Below, piece by piece: positions 22,332-33,485 of a stretch of 64,000 nucleotides of DNA. Each line of letters opens with the position of its first letter. Positions within the stretch are counted from its first letter, which is position 1. Position numbers and translations under genes: made by a program. The notes under the pieces are model-generated. The model had not been told where the DNA came from and did not search any database. It saw only the letters and a program-made list of their open reading frames with translations. The DNA is from Bimuria novae-zelandiae CBS 107.79. Its lineage: Eukaryota > Ascomycota > Dothideomycetes > Pleosporales > Didymosphaeriaceae. The stretch is taken from positions 62,001 to 126,000 of the forward strand of contig ML976664.1 of the NCBI GenBank assembly GCA_010015655.1, in the 5' to 3' direction.

Positions 22332-24065
22332 ATGGCTCGATTCTCTGCGCTTTGGGCCCACCCAGAGATCAACGAGTTGAACAAGAAAGCCCGCTCGATT
22401 CCTTTCTTGAACCCAGTGACCGACCGCTATGGACGCGTCTTCTTCTTCTCGTGGTTTGGCTTCATGATCGCATTCTGGTCATGGTATGGTACGTCAGCCC
22501 GCATACCGCTTATCTCACAGCCCTACTGCTCTACCTACACATTCCCCTTAGGAACAGTGACTGCGGCTAACATGCATTGTAGCATTCCCGCCTCTCCTAG
22601 CAGATGTTATTGCCGGCGATATTGGTATGAAACCCTACGAAGTTGCGAATTCCAACATCATTGCTTTGACGGCGACGTAAGTGATCAAGATTCCTCGATG
22701 TGGCGCTTCAGTAGCTAATGCATCTAATCAGCTTAATTGTTCGCCTCATCTCAGGACCTTGTTGTGACCACTTTGGCCCTCGATGAACGTTCACCGGATG
22801 TCTTCTCGCAGGTGCGGTGCCAACTTTTCTCGCGGGCTGTGTAAACAATGCCAGCGGTCTCTACGCGCTGCGCTTCTTCATTGGAATTCTGGGTGGATCA
22901 TTCGTCCCATGCCAGGTCTGGACAACGGGGTTCTTTGACAAGAATGTTGTCGGTACGTCGACCTACCCTACTACCCTAAGTCAAGCCATCACCACTGACG
23001 CTGCACACAGGAACCGCAAACGCCCTCACCGGCGGACTCGGTAATTTGGGTGGCGGCATTACATACTTTGTCATGCCCGCTGTATACAATAGCCTCGTCC
23101 ACAAGCAAAATATCGCACCCCACAAAGCCTGGAGAATCAGCTTCGTCGTTCCAGGTATCCTAATTGTCTTCGTGGCACTGTGTCTCATTCTGCTATGCGA
23201 GGATACGCCCACAGGAAAGTGGAGTGAGCGCGCCGTCGCAGCAGAGGATGTGCTCCGCCGGCAGTCTGCCACGACCGTCGACATCCAGGGCAGCATCACC
23301 GACGCGCCTCTCCCCGAGAAGAACGGCTTCCCCTCTTCCCCTTCCTCGGAAAAGCCCAAAGACTGGAAAGACAAAGACTCCGAAGCTCAACACGTTGATC
23401 CGAACATAGTCGACACAGCGCGCGGCAAGATCATTCAGAAGCCCTCCCTCTACTCCATCTTCCGCGTCATGGTTTCCATCCACACTCTGGTCCCCGCCGC
23501 CTGCTACTTCTGCACCTTCGGCGCCGAGCTCGCCATCAACTCCATCTTGGGCAACTACTACATGAAGAACTTCCCCGCGCTTGGCTTGCAGCACACGGGG
23601 AACTGGGCCGCCATGTTCGGCCTGCTCAACGGCGTCACCCGCCCGCTGGGCGGTTTCGTGTCGGACCTCGCGTACCGTAAGACGGGCAGCGTGTGGGCGA
23701 AGAAAGCCGTGCTGCACACGTACGGCGTGATGACCGGCGTCTTCCTCATCATCATCGGCGTGCTCGACAGCAAAAACCAAGCAACGATGTTTGGACTGGT
23801 AGCCGGGATGGCGTTCTTCTTGGAGGGAGGCAACGGCGCGGACTTTGGGCTCGTGCCACATGTGCATCCGCACGCGAATGGCGTTGTGAGCGGGTTCACG
23901 GGTGCGATGGGGAATTTTGGCTGTATCATCTTCGCGATCATTTTCAGGTATAATGGCAAGGCGTATGGGAAGGTGTTTTGGATTATTGGGATTTTGACGA
24001 TTGGGATCAATCTTGCGGTGAGCTGGATTAGGCCGGTGCCGAGAGGGCAGATTGGTGGACGGTAG
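22332..24065 (+). pseudogene. High-affinity nitrate transporter (NRT2/CrnA family) with an in-frame TGA
   Basis: Four exons (22,332-22,488, 22,583-22,676, 22,732-22,952, 23,011-24,065) join in frame to 509 codons, matching fungal NRT2 proteins of about 500 residues. Nitrate-signature motifs are present: [18 protein letters not shown], then GLGNLGGG, and GAMGNFG in the second half; a hydrophilic loop with phosphorylatable serines sits in the middle. The protein would import nitrate with protons at the plasma membrane. Codon 102 (22,784-22,786) is TGA where the family has a conserved tryptophan in the FGPRWTF loop between helices 2 and 3. No splice alternative keeps that motif. Everything downstream is intact, so the change is recent, a strain allele, or a base error. 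No nitrate or nitrite reductase gene is nearby. Confidence 0.8.
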
Positions 24066-24193
24066 GCTAGGGTGTTGTTTAGAGTTTGTTTGCGCATGAT
24101 ATCCTTGCATTTGATTTATTTAATGAGAGTTGCACCGTCATATAGTGCCATGTTGACATACCGATTCGTGTTGGTGAAGCGTGATCTTTCGAG

Positions 24194-24864
24194 CTATGTG
24201 GAGAAGCAGGGGAAGCACAGTGGACCCCGTGGGCGGAGTCCACCGCAGAAATTTGCTTGAGGAGTACGCCAACTATCGTTATTGGCTAAAGCTACATACA
24301 AGTAAGGAGAACAAAGTACGAAAAGGGTAATGCAGACACAGCTTCTCATTGACGTTTTCCCAAGCTCGGAGCGTTGGCCTCCTCCTGACATGCGAACTTC
24401 TTCGGTATTTGTTCTAGGAAGCGAGGATGTGACGCTTGATATGCCGATGTTCGGTTTCATCATCACCAACTTCCGAGCGATTCCCTCGCGGGATTCGAGC
24501 GCTCCCAGTATCGCTTTTTCTCTGCCACTTGAAGACGATGTCAGTAAAGCAGAACGCTTTATCGACAAGACTTACCGATGCGTCGTGCTCTTTACTCAGC
24601 GGGATCACTCCTCCCAAATCGTGGAGGGTCGTACTTCTCATCGTACGAAGAAATTTCGCGAGGAAAGCTGAGGACCAAGGGAAATCCATTCTGGTCAAGC
24701 GTATCGTAATAGGTACTCATCCAACCCCATATAGGGTGTTCTTCTTCGTCACACGGGTCGTCGCATTCCACAAATTTAACGCCGCCCTTGGAGTCCCTAG
24801 TCACGGAAAATGGGAATGGTGTAGTCGCCCACTCCCAGAACCAGAGATTCACCAAGTCGGGCAT
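24194..24864 (-). CDS. Hypothetical protein
   Basis: Two exons, 24,864-24,596 and 24,527-24,194, around a 68-bp intron (GTAAAG donor, TTACTGAC branch, TTCAAG acceptor) give 200 residues. The first half is acidic and aromatic (VNLWFWEWATTPFPF, ECDDPCDEEEHPIWGWM). The second is basic and ends in a hydrophobic, Cys-rich tail (SCVCITLFVLCSPYLYVAL). I do not recognise a family. The joined frame is the only support, so the model could be wrong, including a possible upstream exon. It is convergent with the nitrate transporter, 128 bp apart. Confidence 0.35.
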
Positions 24865-25363
24865 TTCTCGAAAAATATTTTAGCTAAGCCGCCCAAATTG
24901 AGATCTTGTCCCTACGATTTTTACTTCTTGATTCGATCCTCGTTGGTCGACTCATCGTCGACTCATCGTCGTATAATCTATCATCACACAACTGTTCTTG
25001 AACCGTAATGGATAGCTTCTGCACTACAGGTGCATGTGCATGAGCATAAAGAAGATACGAACATTACGGCGAGGCAAATTTACGCGTGACTTTGTAAGTT
25101 GGCAACTGGATGGCTGCGTTACAAGTGTATATACTACGTGCTATTATTAATTATTACGCTATTAGTTAAGGAAAATAAGGTAGAAGTATACTACTAAAAA
25201 GCTTTATAGGTATATTTTTACAATTTTACCTATTTTTAATAGCTCCTTATTAAAGCACTTTGACACTACCACTACGCTACTGCCTAGCACGTGCGAAACA
25301 ACCTGCCTGAAGAGTGAGCGGAAGTGAAGGCGCGACAAGTGCGACGCGCTAGCGATCGCGCTA
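24865..25363. other. Intergenic DNA grading into an AT-rich island
   Basis: Contains two tandem copies of an 11-bp TCGACTCATCG unit near 24,950 and a 110-bp GC-rich stretch immediately before the pogo-like element. No gene seen. Confidence 0.4.
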
Positions 25364-27497
25364 CCGTGCCCGTGCACCCAACGCGCGCCGTCGGCCAACG
25401 CGCGGAATTGGCCCTAGTTATTACTAGCAAACTTAGGGCTATAAAGTTATATATAATAGTTATTATTACTAGATTTTCTAGTAGAGTGATCTATAGGCCT
25501 ATACAACAGAATTTGCTACTAAAATTTACGTAGTTAAAGTATTTTATAATCGCGGCTATTTATTATAGGTGCAGGTGCTAAGCATAGCTTATAAGTAATA
25601 CTACTATTTTATATAGCTATAGAACTATGTTTCTACCTCTTTTTAACCCCTTATTACTATAAGGCCTTGCGCTTACGTTTTTATGTAGTCTAAGATCTAT
25701 TTTAAAAGTCGCGCTACTATTTCTTACGTGCTCTTTTAGCTTTACGCGTATTAATAGCTTAGCGCTTTTTTATACGCTTCCTTTCTTACTCTTCTTTCTC
25801 CCTTACTACTATCTAGCGCTTCTTTTCTATAATTTACTTCTTATACGCTATAGTAGTAGCCTTTAACTTTCTTACCTTTTCTTTTTAGAACTCCTCCTCC
25901 TCTACCTTATATTTTACTAACCTTATCCGTGTGCGCGCTTCTTAAAAGGAGCGAGGAGTCTATATTATATACGGTCCCTAGTACTCGTAGTATTATAGCA
26001 AAGCTAGAGGCTTGCCTTGCTTTTCTCGCTTCCTCTTAGTAGTAAGAGCGTCTATTAGACCTTCATTTTCGCTCCTTATAAGGGTGTTTTAGATAGCTAT
26101 ATAGTAAAGCAATTACTAAATAATTAATACATCCTTTTTTATTACACCCCTTAACGCACGCCTTGCTACTTAATCTAGAACCCTCTACTATTTTTCTTTA
26201 TAAATAGTAGCGTTAGAGTTACTATCTTCTACAGTCTTAGAGTCGCTGTCTATAAACTTATCTAGTATAATATTAGGGTTAAATAGGCTTACGCCCACTG
26301 CCTTAAAGGAGCTAAGTATATTTAATTTAGTAAAGCTAGCTACCTAGGTATCTTAGAATAGCGAGAATAAGTTAGGCTTCTTTACTAGTACTAGGCCTTT
26401 ATGCTTAAAGAGGCGCTCTCCTAGCTTCTTTAAGTATGCTATACTAAGAGGCTTAAATATTATTATATTAAGCGGCTAAAGCGTGTGCGTGCTGTAAGGT
26501 GGATAGATACTTATAAGAATCTTATGTTAGTGGTAATACTCTAAAAACTCTTTAGTTAGGTAACTCTTATAGCTATCTACAAGCAATAGGCGATACTTTC
26601 TTTAAGCTTTAGATATAGTAAAGCGCTAGAACACCTATTATAGCTAAGTAAGGCCTAGGCCGTCGTTGCTCTAGCTACTAAGTAATACTCTAAAGAAGGC
26701 TATATATTCTCCCACCTTTACATCCTCTACCCAGGTGCTCTGAATATTCTAAGATTTAGCCAGATATATAAGGCCTAGAGGAAGAGCAGATCTATCCGCG
26801 CACATACATGCTATAAGGCTTACCTACTTATAATTACTATCCTATAGTATCTGCCTAAAGGGTTTCTTTTTAAATTAACGCTTGCTAAAGATTCTCTTTT
26901 ATCTACTAATACCTCTAATTATAAAGCCTTTCTTATTTATATTATATATGTGCGTAGGCTCTATCTTATAGAACTTAATTTTATCGCGTAGCGCGTTATA
27001 GTATAGCTTATACTTATTACTAGAGTTAGCGATGTGGCGTTGCTAGTCTATAAATATAGTGAATTAAGACGTAAGCTTATTATTATAATAATCTAGGAAG
27101 CGTAATACCTAGCTCTTAGAGATCTAATGCCTAGCGATATTTAAGGCGAAATCTTAAACTATCTCTTTTATAGGTAGGAGGTGTTCTTTTATAAGCTTAT
27201 TTATATACTTTATAAGCTCTGCCTCCTTTTATAGGCTAAGGTTCTAACGCATTACTATATTCTCTTAGTAAGAACGCGCACTAAGCTCTACTTTACGCGT
27301 TAAAGTTAAGTAAATAACGCTATACTTTTAAGCTATTTTTATCTATAGGATTTTCTCTTTTAGAGGTATACTTTTTGCTTCTATAACTGCTTCGTTAATG
27401 CCTATTATTGTTGTTATGCTATGTTAGGATGAAAAAGTGTCATGTGGATGGTGTTCCGCGCGTTGGCCGACGGCGCGCGTTGGGTGCACGGGCACGG
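25364..27497 (-). mobile_element. Pogo/Fot1-type DNA transposon with perfect 44-bp TIRs, RIP-degraded
   Basis: The 44 bases at 25,364-25,407 (starting CCGTGCCCGTGCACCCAACG) recur exactly as reverse complement at 27,454-27,497, and TA flanks both ends (25,362-25,363 and 27,498-27,499), giving a 2,134-bp element. On the minus strand, a leader with NEAVIEAKSIPL and an IAQKY-like helix-turn-helix block starts near 27,390. LRDKIKFYKIEPTHIYN and a VDSYKSYLTKEFLEY-like DDE_1 block follow, though spread over frames by many stops. The TIRs are GC-rich and unmutated while the interior is saturated with TA dinucleotides. Confidence 0.85.
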
Positions 27498-27499
27498 TA

Positions 27500-28928
27500 G
27501 TTCGGACAGCAAGCGCGTCTTCCAACCCTTTGACTACGCGTCGCGTCTGGTGCCTGGATGACTCCGGCCGCCACCCTTTGATTACGACCGAGCGATCGGC
27601 AGAACCATCACCAGCACCCTACTGTAAAAATTTCGGTCATAGTCACAGTGTGCCAGGGCCGTCTCTCCCTCTATGTGGCAGCAATTGTTCCTAGAAGCGG
27701 AAGACAATAGCTTCCAAATGGTTTCTGTACTTCCTTTGGTCTCTTCCTCTCTAATTACATTAAGACTGGATCTCCCAGGTCCCATCCGCTCTCTTGAATT
27801 GACCCAGCTTGTACGGCTTCGTGTCCAAGCTCCATATGACGTTCCTCGCGCAACACGTCCACACAGCATTGACATACTTCCCACCATCTCTTAGTCCTCG
27901 CCATCCACTTCAACCAAGTCCCTGACCGCGCGTTCAACATGTAGGGCAACCGCCAGTACACTATCTACGGCGACGCCGATGGCTTTCTGCAAAGAGCCGT
28001 CGTTTGAGCCCTACTGCGGGACTAGCTGTGTAAGAAGGGAGACGTCGCCAGCAAGAACTTCCTTGTAGCCCGAGAGGATGTCGTTGTCAAGAAAGATGTG
28101 ACCAAGTGCAGAGGACCGCAAGGGGCTCAAATGCGACGAGGGTGAAGCTAGCAATCGGGGATGTTCGAGTTCGCATTAGTGAGGTCTTGCTTAGTGACGG
28201 GCAGGACAAAAGCCTCGAGGTGCATTCCAGAGATAAACCTTCTCGTGTGCAAGTCCACTGGCAATGTTCAGTTGATCTGGACTATGGACTTTACTCCGTG
28301 GTAACCACTAAGAACTCCACACTAGTCTGTCCGACGCGGTACTAGATGTATTCCTGCACACTTGGGTAACCCTGGCTACTTCCTAGGCGACATTCGCCCC
28401 GCAGCGTAACAAGATAATTACGGATCTCGCGCGCCAGCAGCTCGCAATGTGGATAATCGCATCAGTGGCGCAATGGCTTATGGTATAGTATCAAGAACAT
28501 GTGGTATTGGAGGTTCTCAGGTGCACGTGCTGTGTTCAACCCTAAAGGACTGTATTGAGCTACTCAGTCCAAGTGCAGCTGTTGCCACGCTCTTGAGACG
28601 ATCTTGAACTTAGATATCATCACGAGATTGAGTTTCACGAATAATTCCACTGCCCACGCAGAAAGTAGAGCAACTTCTAGCCAATCAGAGCATTAGGATG
28701 TGTCGTAAGCGAGAAGCTAAGTAGACCGCTAACCTGCTTGAGCGATGGCGTTCTGACAACTTCCAAAGCCTCATGAACCTTTCCCCAACGTTTGTAGTTA
28801 AACGTATCCAGAATGTATTCAGAACGTGTTTGCAACGCGTTGCAAATATGTTCAGCCTTATACCAAGACCCCTCGCTTAGATTTCCTAAAGTGACAGCTC
28901 GCAGGATTTATACCGATTTTGAAGAGAT
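27500..28928. other. Unassigned stretch between a transposon and a decayed gene
   Basis: Normal composition. In one plus-strand frame, about 27,900-28,130, there is a semi-continuous reading (RQYTIYGDADGFLQRAVV and KKGDVASKNFLVAREDVVV) broken by TAG/TGA codons, which looks like the remains of a coding region. No family could be named and no full gene model is possible. Confidence 0.3.
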
Positions 28929-29954
28929 TTAACGATGCTCCTCCACCACATTCGCATTATGGACCACAGCTCCCGATGGTTAGGTCTGCTCGAAAATATT
29001 CAGCACTGCGAAAAGGAAGATCGCGCTCGAATCGATGATTTTCTGTCTGGGCGTCCACCAGCGCAACCCGCCTACCGTCCCGACGCTCCCGTCACAGAAG
29101 TAAGCCGGTCCACCACCACCACAGGCCATCTCCACTTCATCTCCAGGACACTGATTCAACCTTGCAAGGTTCACCCTAGACCACCAAGCGACATTACAAC
29201 TCGCAGTTGCCCTTGCACGACCGGATGCTCGCACAAAACAAAGGGCAAGAAGCCCAAGCTGGATCTGCCATACTGCTGCGCACAATGGGGCGTTTCTTGC
29301 AAGCCAACGTGCGCTTGTGCTGGCTCTTGCAATAGTGTATGAACCCTTGAGACGAAAGAGCGCCTTTTTGGACGGTCGCCAGATGGAAAAGAGGTGATTC
29401 CCGAAGCTTACTTCGCACAATGGTACGTGAAGTAGTTCAATGTTATTTTCGAAGGTCGCCATGAGATGCATCCTTTACCATATCCTTCTGACATGGTATT
29501 CTCGAATGGGTACCCAAAGTATATTTCAAAGTACCCGGAGAAGCCCCCGCTCGCTCTCGACGATCTCTTCCACCACGTCCTCAGCCGTGACGACCTCGAA
29601 CACTTAGCAGAGTTCTCAGAAGACGACATCGGGGTCTTCTAGAAACGCCTGCAGGCCACGAAGCCACCTACGCAGGAACAAATGCAGCGGCTTGTCCGCT
29701 TCGCGTTAACGACCGACAATGGCCTCTTCGGAGACGGTGGAGGAGGCTTTTGCTATTTCTCAATGTGTAACTGCGTTTGGAAAACCAAGGATGAGATGCA
29801 TCATTGTTGGGCGTGCGGCGAATGCATGGATTGGAGAGAGTGGCACTGCGGACGCTGTAACAAGTGCACGGACGATGTGATGGTGCCGTGCGAGGGCTGT
29901 GAGGGAGTGACGCAGACATATCATGATATGGCGAAGGTGCACTCATCTCGATAG
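28929..29954 (+). pseudogene. Decayed cysteine-rich (CXC-domain-like) protein gene
   Basis: One uninterrupted register of about 340 codons from an ATG at 28,935 to a TAG at 29,952-29,954 contains three internal stops: TGA at 29,340, TAG at 29,433 and TAG at 29,640. Each can arise from one C-to-T change (CGA or CAG), so the gene decayed by point mutation rather than indels. The first third has CPCTTGC, then YCCAQWGVSCKPTCACAGSC, similar to the zinc-binding CXC domain of tesmin/TSO1 proteins. The last third has a second Cys-rich block (MCNCVWK, HHCWACGECMDW, HCGRCNKC, CEGC). The function is unknown; a zinc-binding, possibly DNA-binding role is inferred. It sits between two pogo-type elements. 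Confidence 0.6.
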
Positions 29955-30285
29955 GGAACGTCCACCCATGGACAGTGTCTGGGCTCTCGCATGCTGTTGT
30001 TTCCTACTGGGTGCTCTCCTATACAGTCGTTACTGGTATCATTTCAGGATCTTTCCTTTCGCAGAAGCAATGACTCAATGTCGTGAGCTTAACGGAGCCT
30101 ATCGTATCACAGGTAGATATTGAAGGCTGTTTACGCAAAACAATGGAGAATTTTCACCCCACCGCATTCGAGAGGCTTAGTTAGCGTCTCGATACTTGAG
30201 AAGCACACGGTAAGAACAAAAGCCTGAGGGTTGAGGGTTCATTCGAAGCGCTCCGCGGGGCTGGTAGATTGATCTTGCAAGAGTA
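29955..30285. other. Intergenic, nothing recognised
   Basis: Short interval between the decayed cysteine-rich gene and the left TIR of the next transposon. No coding or regulatory signal could be supported. Confidence 0.4.
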
Positions 30286-32412
30286 CCCTGCCGAGACAGT
30301 CAGTGCGCCGCGACACTAACGCGCCACCCCAACAGATGTAGCACCTCAACTTTGACGCGCCGCATCTCCACCAATATGGATCCGATTGAGGCTGCAATCA
30401 TCGCTATCGACTCACGAGAACCTGGAGAAACTTTCTTATATAGAAAAATTGCAGAAGAATTTGGTGTTATGCGGTCAACATTAACGCGCTGGCATAGACG
30501 CGCCATGCAGGCGCGTACACAGCTACTATAGACTCGCTAAAATCTTAACTAATAATAAGAATCTAAGCTCCTATAGTATATACAGTATTTTACTTAGAAA
30601 GGTCTACCCCCTACGCGTTAGATAATCTAAAACTTTATATTAATTATTACTAAAAAAGATATCTTTATGCGATAGGTTAATTACTTTATTAGGCACTACC
30701 CTAACTCCTTAATCTCGCGATAGATAACTAGGCTAGATAATAATCGCTACAACGCTAATTTAGGCGCAAGATATAGGCTCTACTTTAAGCTTCTATATAA
30801 GAAAATTATAAAGTATAGCATAGAGCCTTAGTATATCTATAATATGGACGAAAAAGGCTTCCTACTCGGCATCACCGGCAGGTCAAAAAGGATCTTCGAC
30901 AGGCCTATATATGAGAGTCGCCAAGTGAGGCAATCTATCCAGGATGGTAGTTGTGAGTGGATCTCGCTCATCGCATGTATATGCGCCGATGGATCTAATG
31001 TTAATCTATTACTAATCTATCGATCTGACGCTGAGACTCTACAATTAAGCTAGGTTAAGGAAATTAACGTTAATTCTTATAGAGTCTTTATTACCTTATT
31101 AACCTCTAAATGGTTAAACAACGAGATAGGGCTTTAATAGCTAAAATAGGTGTTTGATTGCTGTACTAAGGAGAAGGCTTAACAGCAGTAGCGACTCTTA
31201 GTCCTTAATAGGTATAGATCTTACGTTACTATAGATTTTATTAACTACTATAATTAGAAAAAGATCCTCCTTGCGATATTTCCCCCTTACGCCACTTATA
31301 CGCTGTAGCCTCTAGACGTTTGTGTATTTAAGTCTCTTTCTATCGCCTACTCTAACAAGCTCTCCGCATACCTGTATAAGAGTTAGGGGCTATTAATAAT
31401 TACTAAAAGAGACTTCTTTATACTATTCTAGAAGGCCTAGATAACGTTAGTTACGCTATAATTAATTACTAAAGCTTTTAAGTATATAGGTATCTCGCCG
31501 CTAGATCTTATACTAATCCTTAGTTAATTTAATAGAGATAAGTCTCTAGAATAGAGATTACGTAAAAGCTCTACTTTAGTATTTAGCGCGTCTAATTAGC
31601 GCAAAATTAATTGGCTTTTAAAGGTTGTTATTAATACAGGGGGAGGTAATAAGGCCAAGAAGCTAAGTCGCACTATACACTTAATCTCTATACAGAAGTA
31701 GCTCCTAGAGCATGAGAATTAGGGGCTACAAGAAGCCCTCACAAACCAGAAATAGCGTTAAATAAAGGGCAGGACTCTACCTTTTAAGTAGCTAGATAAG
31801 TGGCATAGAGGATCTATTTTCTAGTTACCTGCCCGCGTATAGAGGGCGCGCGATTCTCTTAGCCAATAAAAGGCTAAAAAGTAATAACTACAACTCTAGA
31901 AAAGTAAGCAGAGAGAGATCTAGATAGTAAATAAGTAGCTTAAAGCTTATTTATTATAGGAGAAGCGTGTTACGCGTATAGTAGCTAGAAATACGCGCGC
32001 TAAGGAGAAAGCTAATTAGGCTACTAAGTAACGCCTCTATTAATAGGCTCGCAAGGCTTAATAATAACTTTAAAAATGCTTTAAAATTGCTAAAAAGGGA
32101 AGCTAGAATGCTTTAAAAGCTACTTATATAATTACAAAAAGGAAGAAGCCTACGCCGGCATCTATACGCGTTAATATAGTAATATTTACGCTATTAGCGC
32201 CAGCATCGCGCAGTGGCTAAATAATTAAAATACTAAGTAGATATCTATAATTTAACTAGCTAGTAATCTTCTATAGCTTTATAAAATCTTAACTCTAGAA
32301 AATTTCGCGATAAAAGCTTTTATGTAAAACTCTATAGCCTTATGTTGCTAGCTGCGGTGCTGGTGTTGGGGTGGCGCGTTAGTGTCGCGGCGCACGGACT
32401 GTCTCGGCAGGG
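30286..32412 (+). mobile_element. Pogo/Fot1-type DNA transposon with about 49-bp TIRs and TA duplication
   Basis: Left end CCCTGCCGAGACAGT at 30,286 and its inverse ending at 32,412 match over about 49 bp with one difference, and TA lies just outside both (30,284-30,285 and 32,413-32,414), making a 2,127-bp element. The interior holds a plus-strand transposase relic. The length is within 7 bp of the element at 25,364-27,497 but the TIR sequences differ, so they are sister families. RIP is evident from many TAA/TAG codons. Confidence 0.9.
30374..32330 (+). pseudogene. Pogo/Fot1-type transposase (HTH_psq + DDE_1), inactivated
   Basis: Starts MDPIEAAIIAIDSREPGE, then IAEEFGVMRSTLTRWHRR, the psq helix-turn-helix of pogo-like transposases. 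A well preserved segment around 30,844-31,053 reads NMDEKGFLLGITGRSKR and SCEWISLIACICADGS, which includes the first catalytic Asp of the DDE_1 domain. Later parts are broken by many stops. The protein would bind the TIRs and excise the element; it is not functional here. Confidence 0.85.
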
Positions 32413-32414
32413 TA

Positions 32415-33485
32415 GCTTCGGATATAAGCAAGCGAACCACGCCAGCGCAGGCTCGGCGGGGCTAAGAAAACCCTTCATCCACTAATCGTAGCAGCGAGGA
32501 CTGGTGCTCACCGTGGGGAAAGGAAAATCTCATGGAGGTCAGCCATGCTGCTGTGCGACGCCGGCACATTGTGGATTTGTGGAAGAATAAGCCATGGCGT
32601 TGTTCGGCAATAGGGAGGTACCTGAGTTAACTCGCAAGATTTTGGACAACCAGTTGACCGCTCCGCTCATGCAGCCTAAGGATCGCCGGTGTTCTAGGTG
32701 ATGTCCTCTGGTTCCGGTAATGTTTGTTGCGTTCCCAGCGGTAAGCAACTCTGTTTAATCCCACGTTCCAGTGTCGCAAGCAAGCCTTCGTATTGGATAC
32801 ATGTACAGTCCTTGAATGCTTCCCCAGACAATGCGTTCGAGCGTCGTCATTAGCATTTGATCAAAGCGACTACCGTTTAGCTCCGCTCCCGCTATGGGCC
32901 TTTTGGTGGGAACTTCGCTGCGAAGGGTTTCCGCATTTGCACGGCAAGTCGGCACCGCTTAACCCATGACCTGTGGATCTTTCCCTGCACCTCTATTTCC
33001 CCCGGGCTTAAACCACTTATGGGGTTCCCTCATTCTTATTAATGCATCTGGCCTTCCAAGCGGTCACTAGTGTGCTTAGCGTGTACTTGACAGATTCTTT
33101 TCTTACGCCACTCGGATTCTGTATAGACCTCGGGAGTCATGGTCTAGGACACAGACTAACGGAACGTGCAACTATCTAGATAGTATCGTCGCAGCGTACT
33201 ACATTTGACCAAGAGCACTGCGGTGAAGATTCCGTGTTGGAAAGACGGAGTCACGATCATTTGGTGCACAGTACGTCCGTAGTTGCGCGCAAGGCATTGC
33301 GACTCAACGAAAAATCTCAACAGAAGCGATTTTGATCCCCGATCACGCAGCTCGATTTGGTGCGCAACCTTCGCCATTCCGAACCTACAAAAGTGGGATT
33401 CCACATTCTCTCCTTTCGGTATAGGATCACTTGAATTGGTCAGCATTGCCGCGATTTCACTCCTTTGCATCGTCATATCACCATC
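32415..33485. other. Intergenic, no gene recognised
   Basis: About 1 kb of normal composition between the pogo-type element and the MFS transporter. Short frames on both strands lack recognisable motifs. The downstream part presumably contains the transporter promoter. Confidence 0.45.

Noticed and set aside
23193..24110. 305-residue minus-strand open frame
   Set aside because: Antisense to the nitrate transporter exons; no motif of its own and His/Glu-rich composition typical of a shadow frame.
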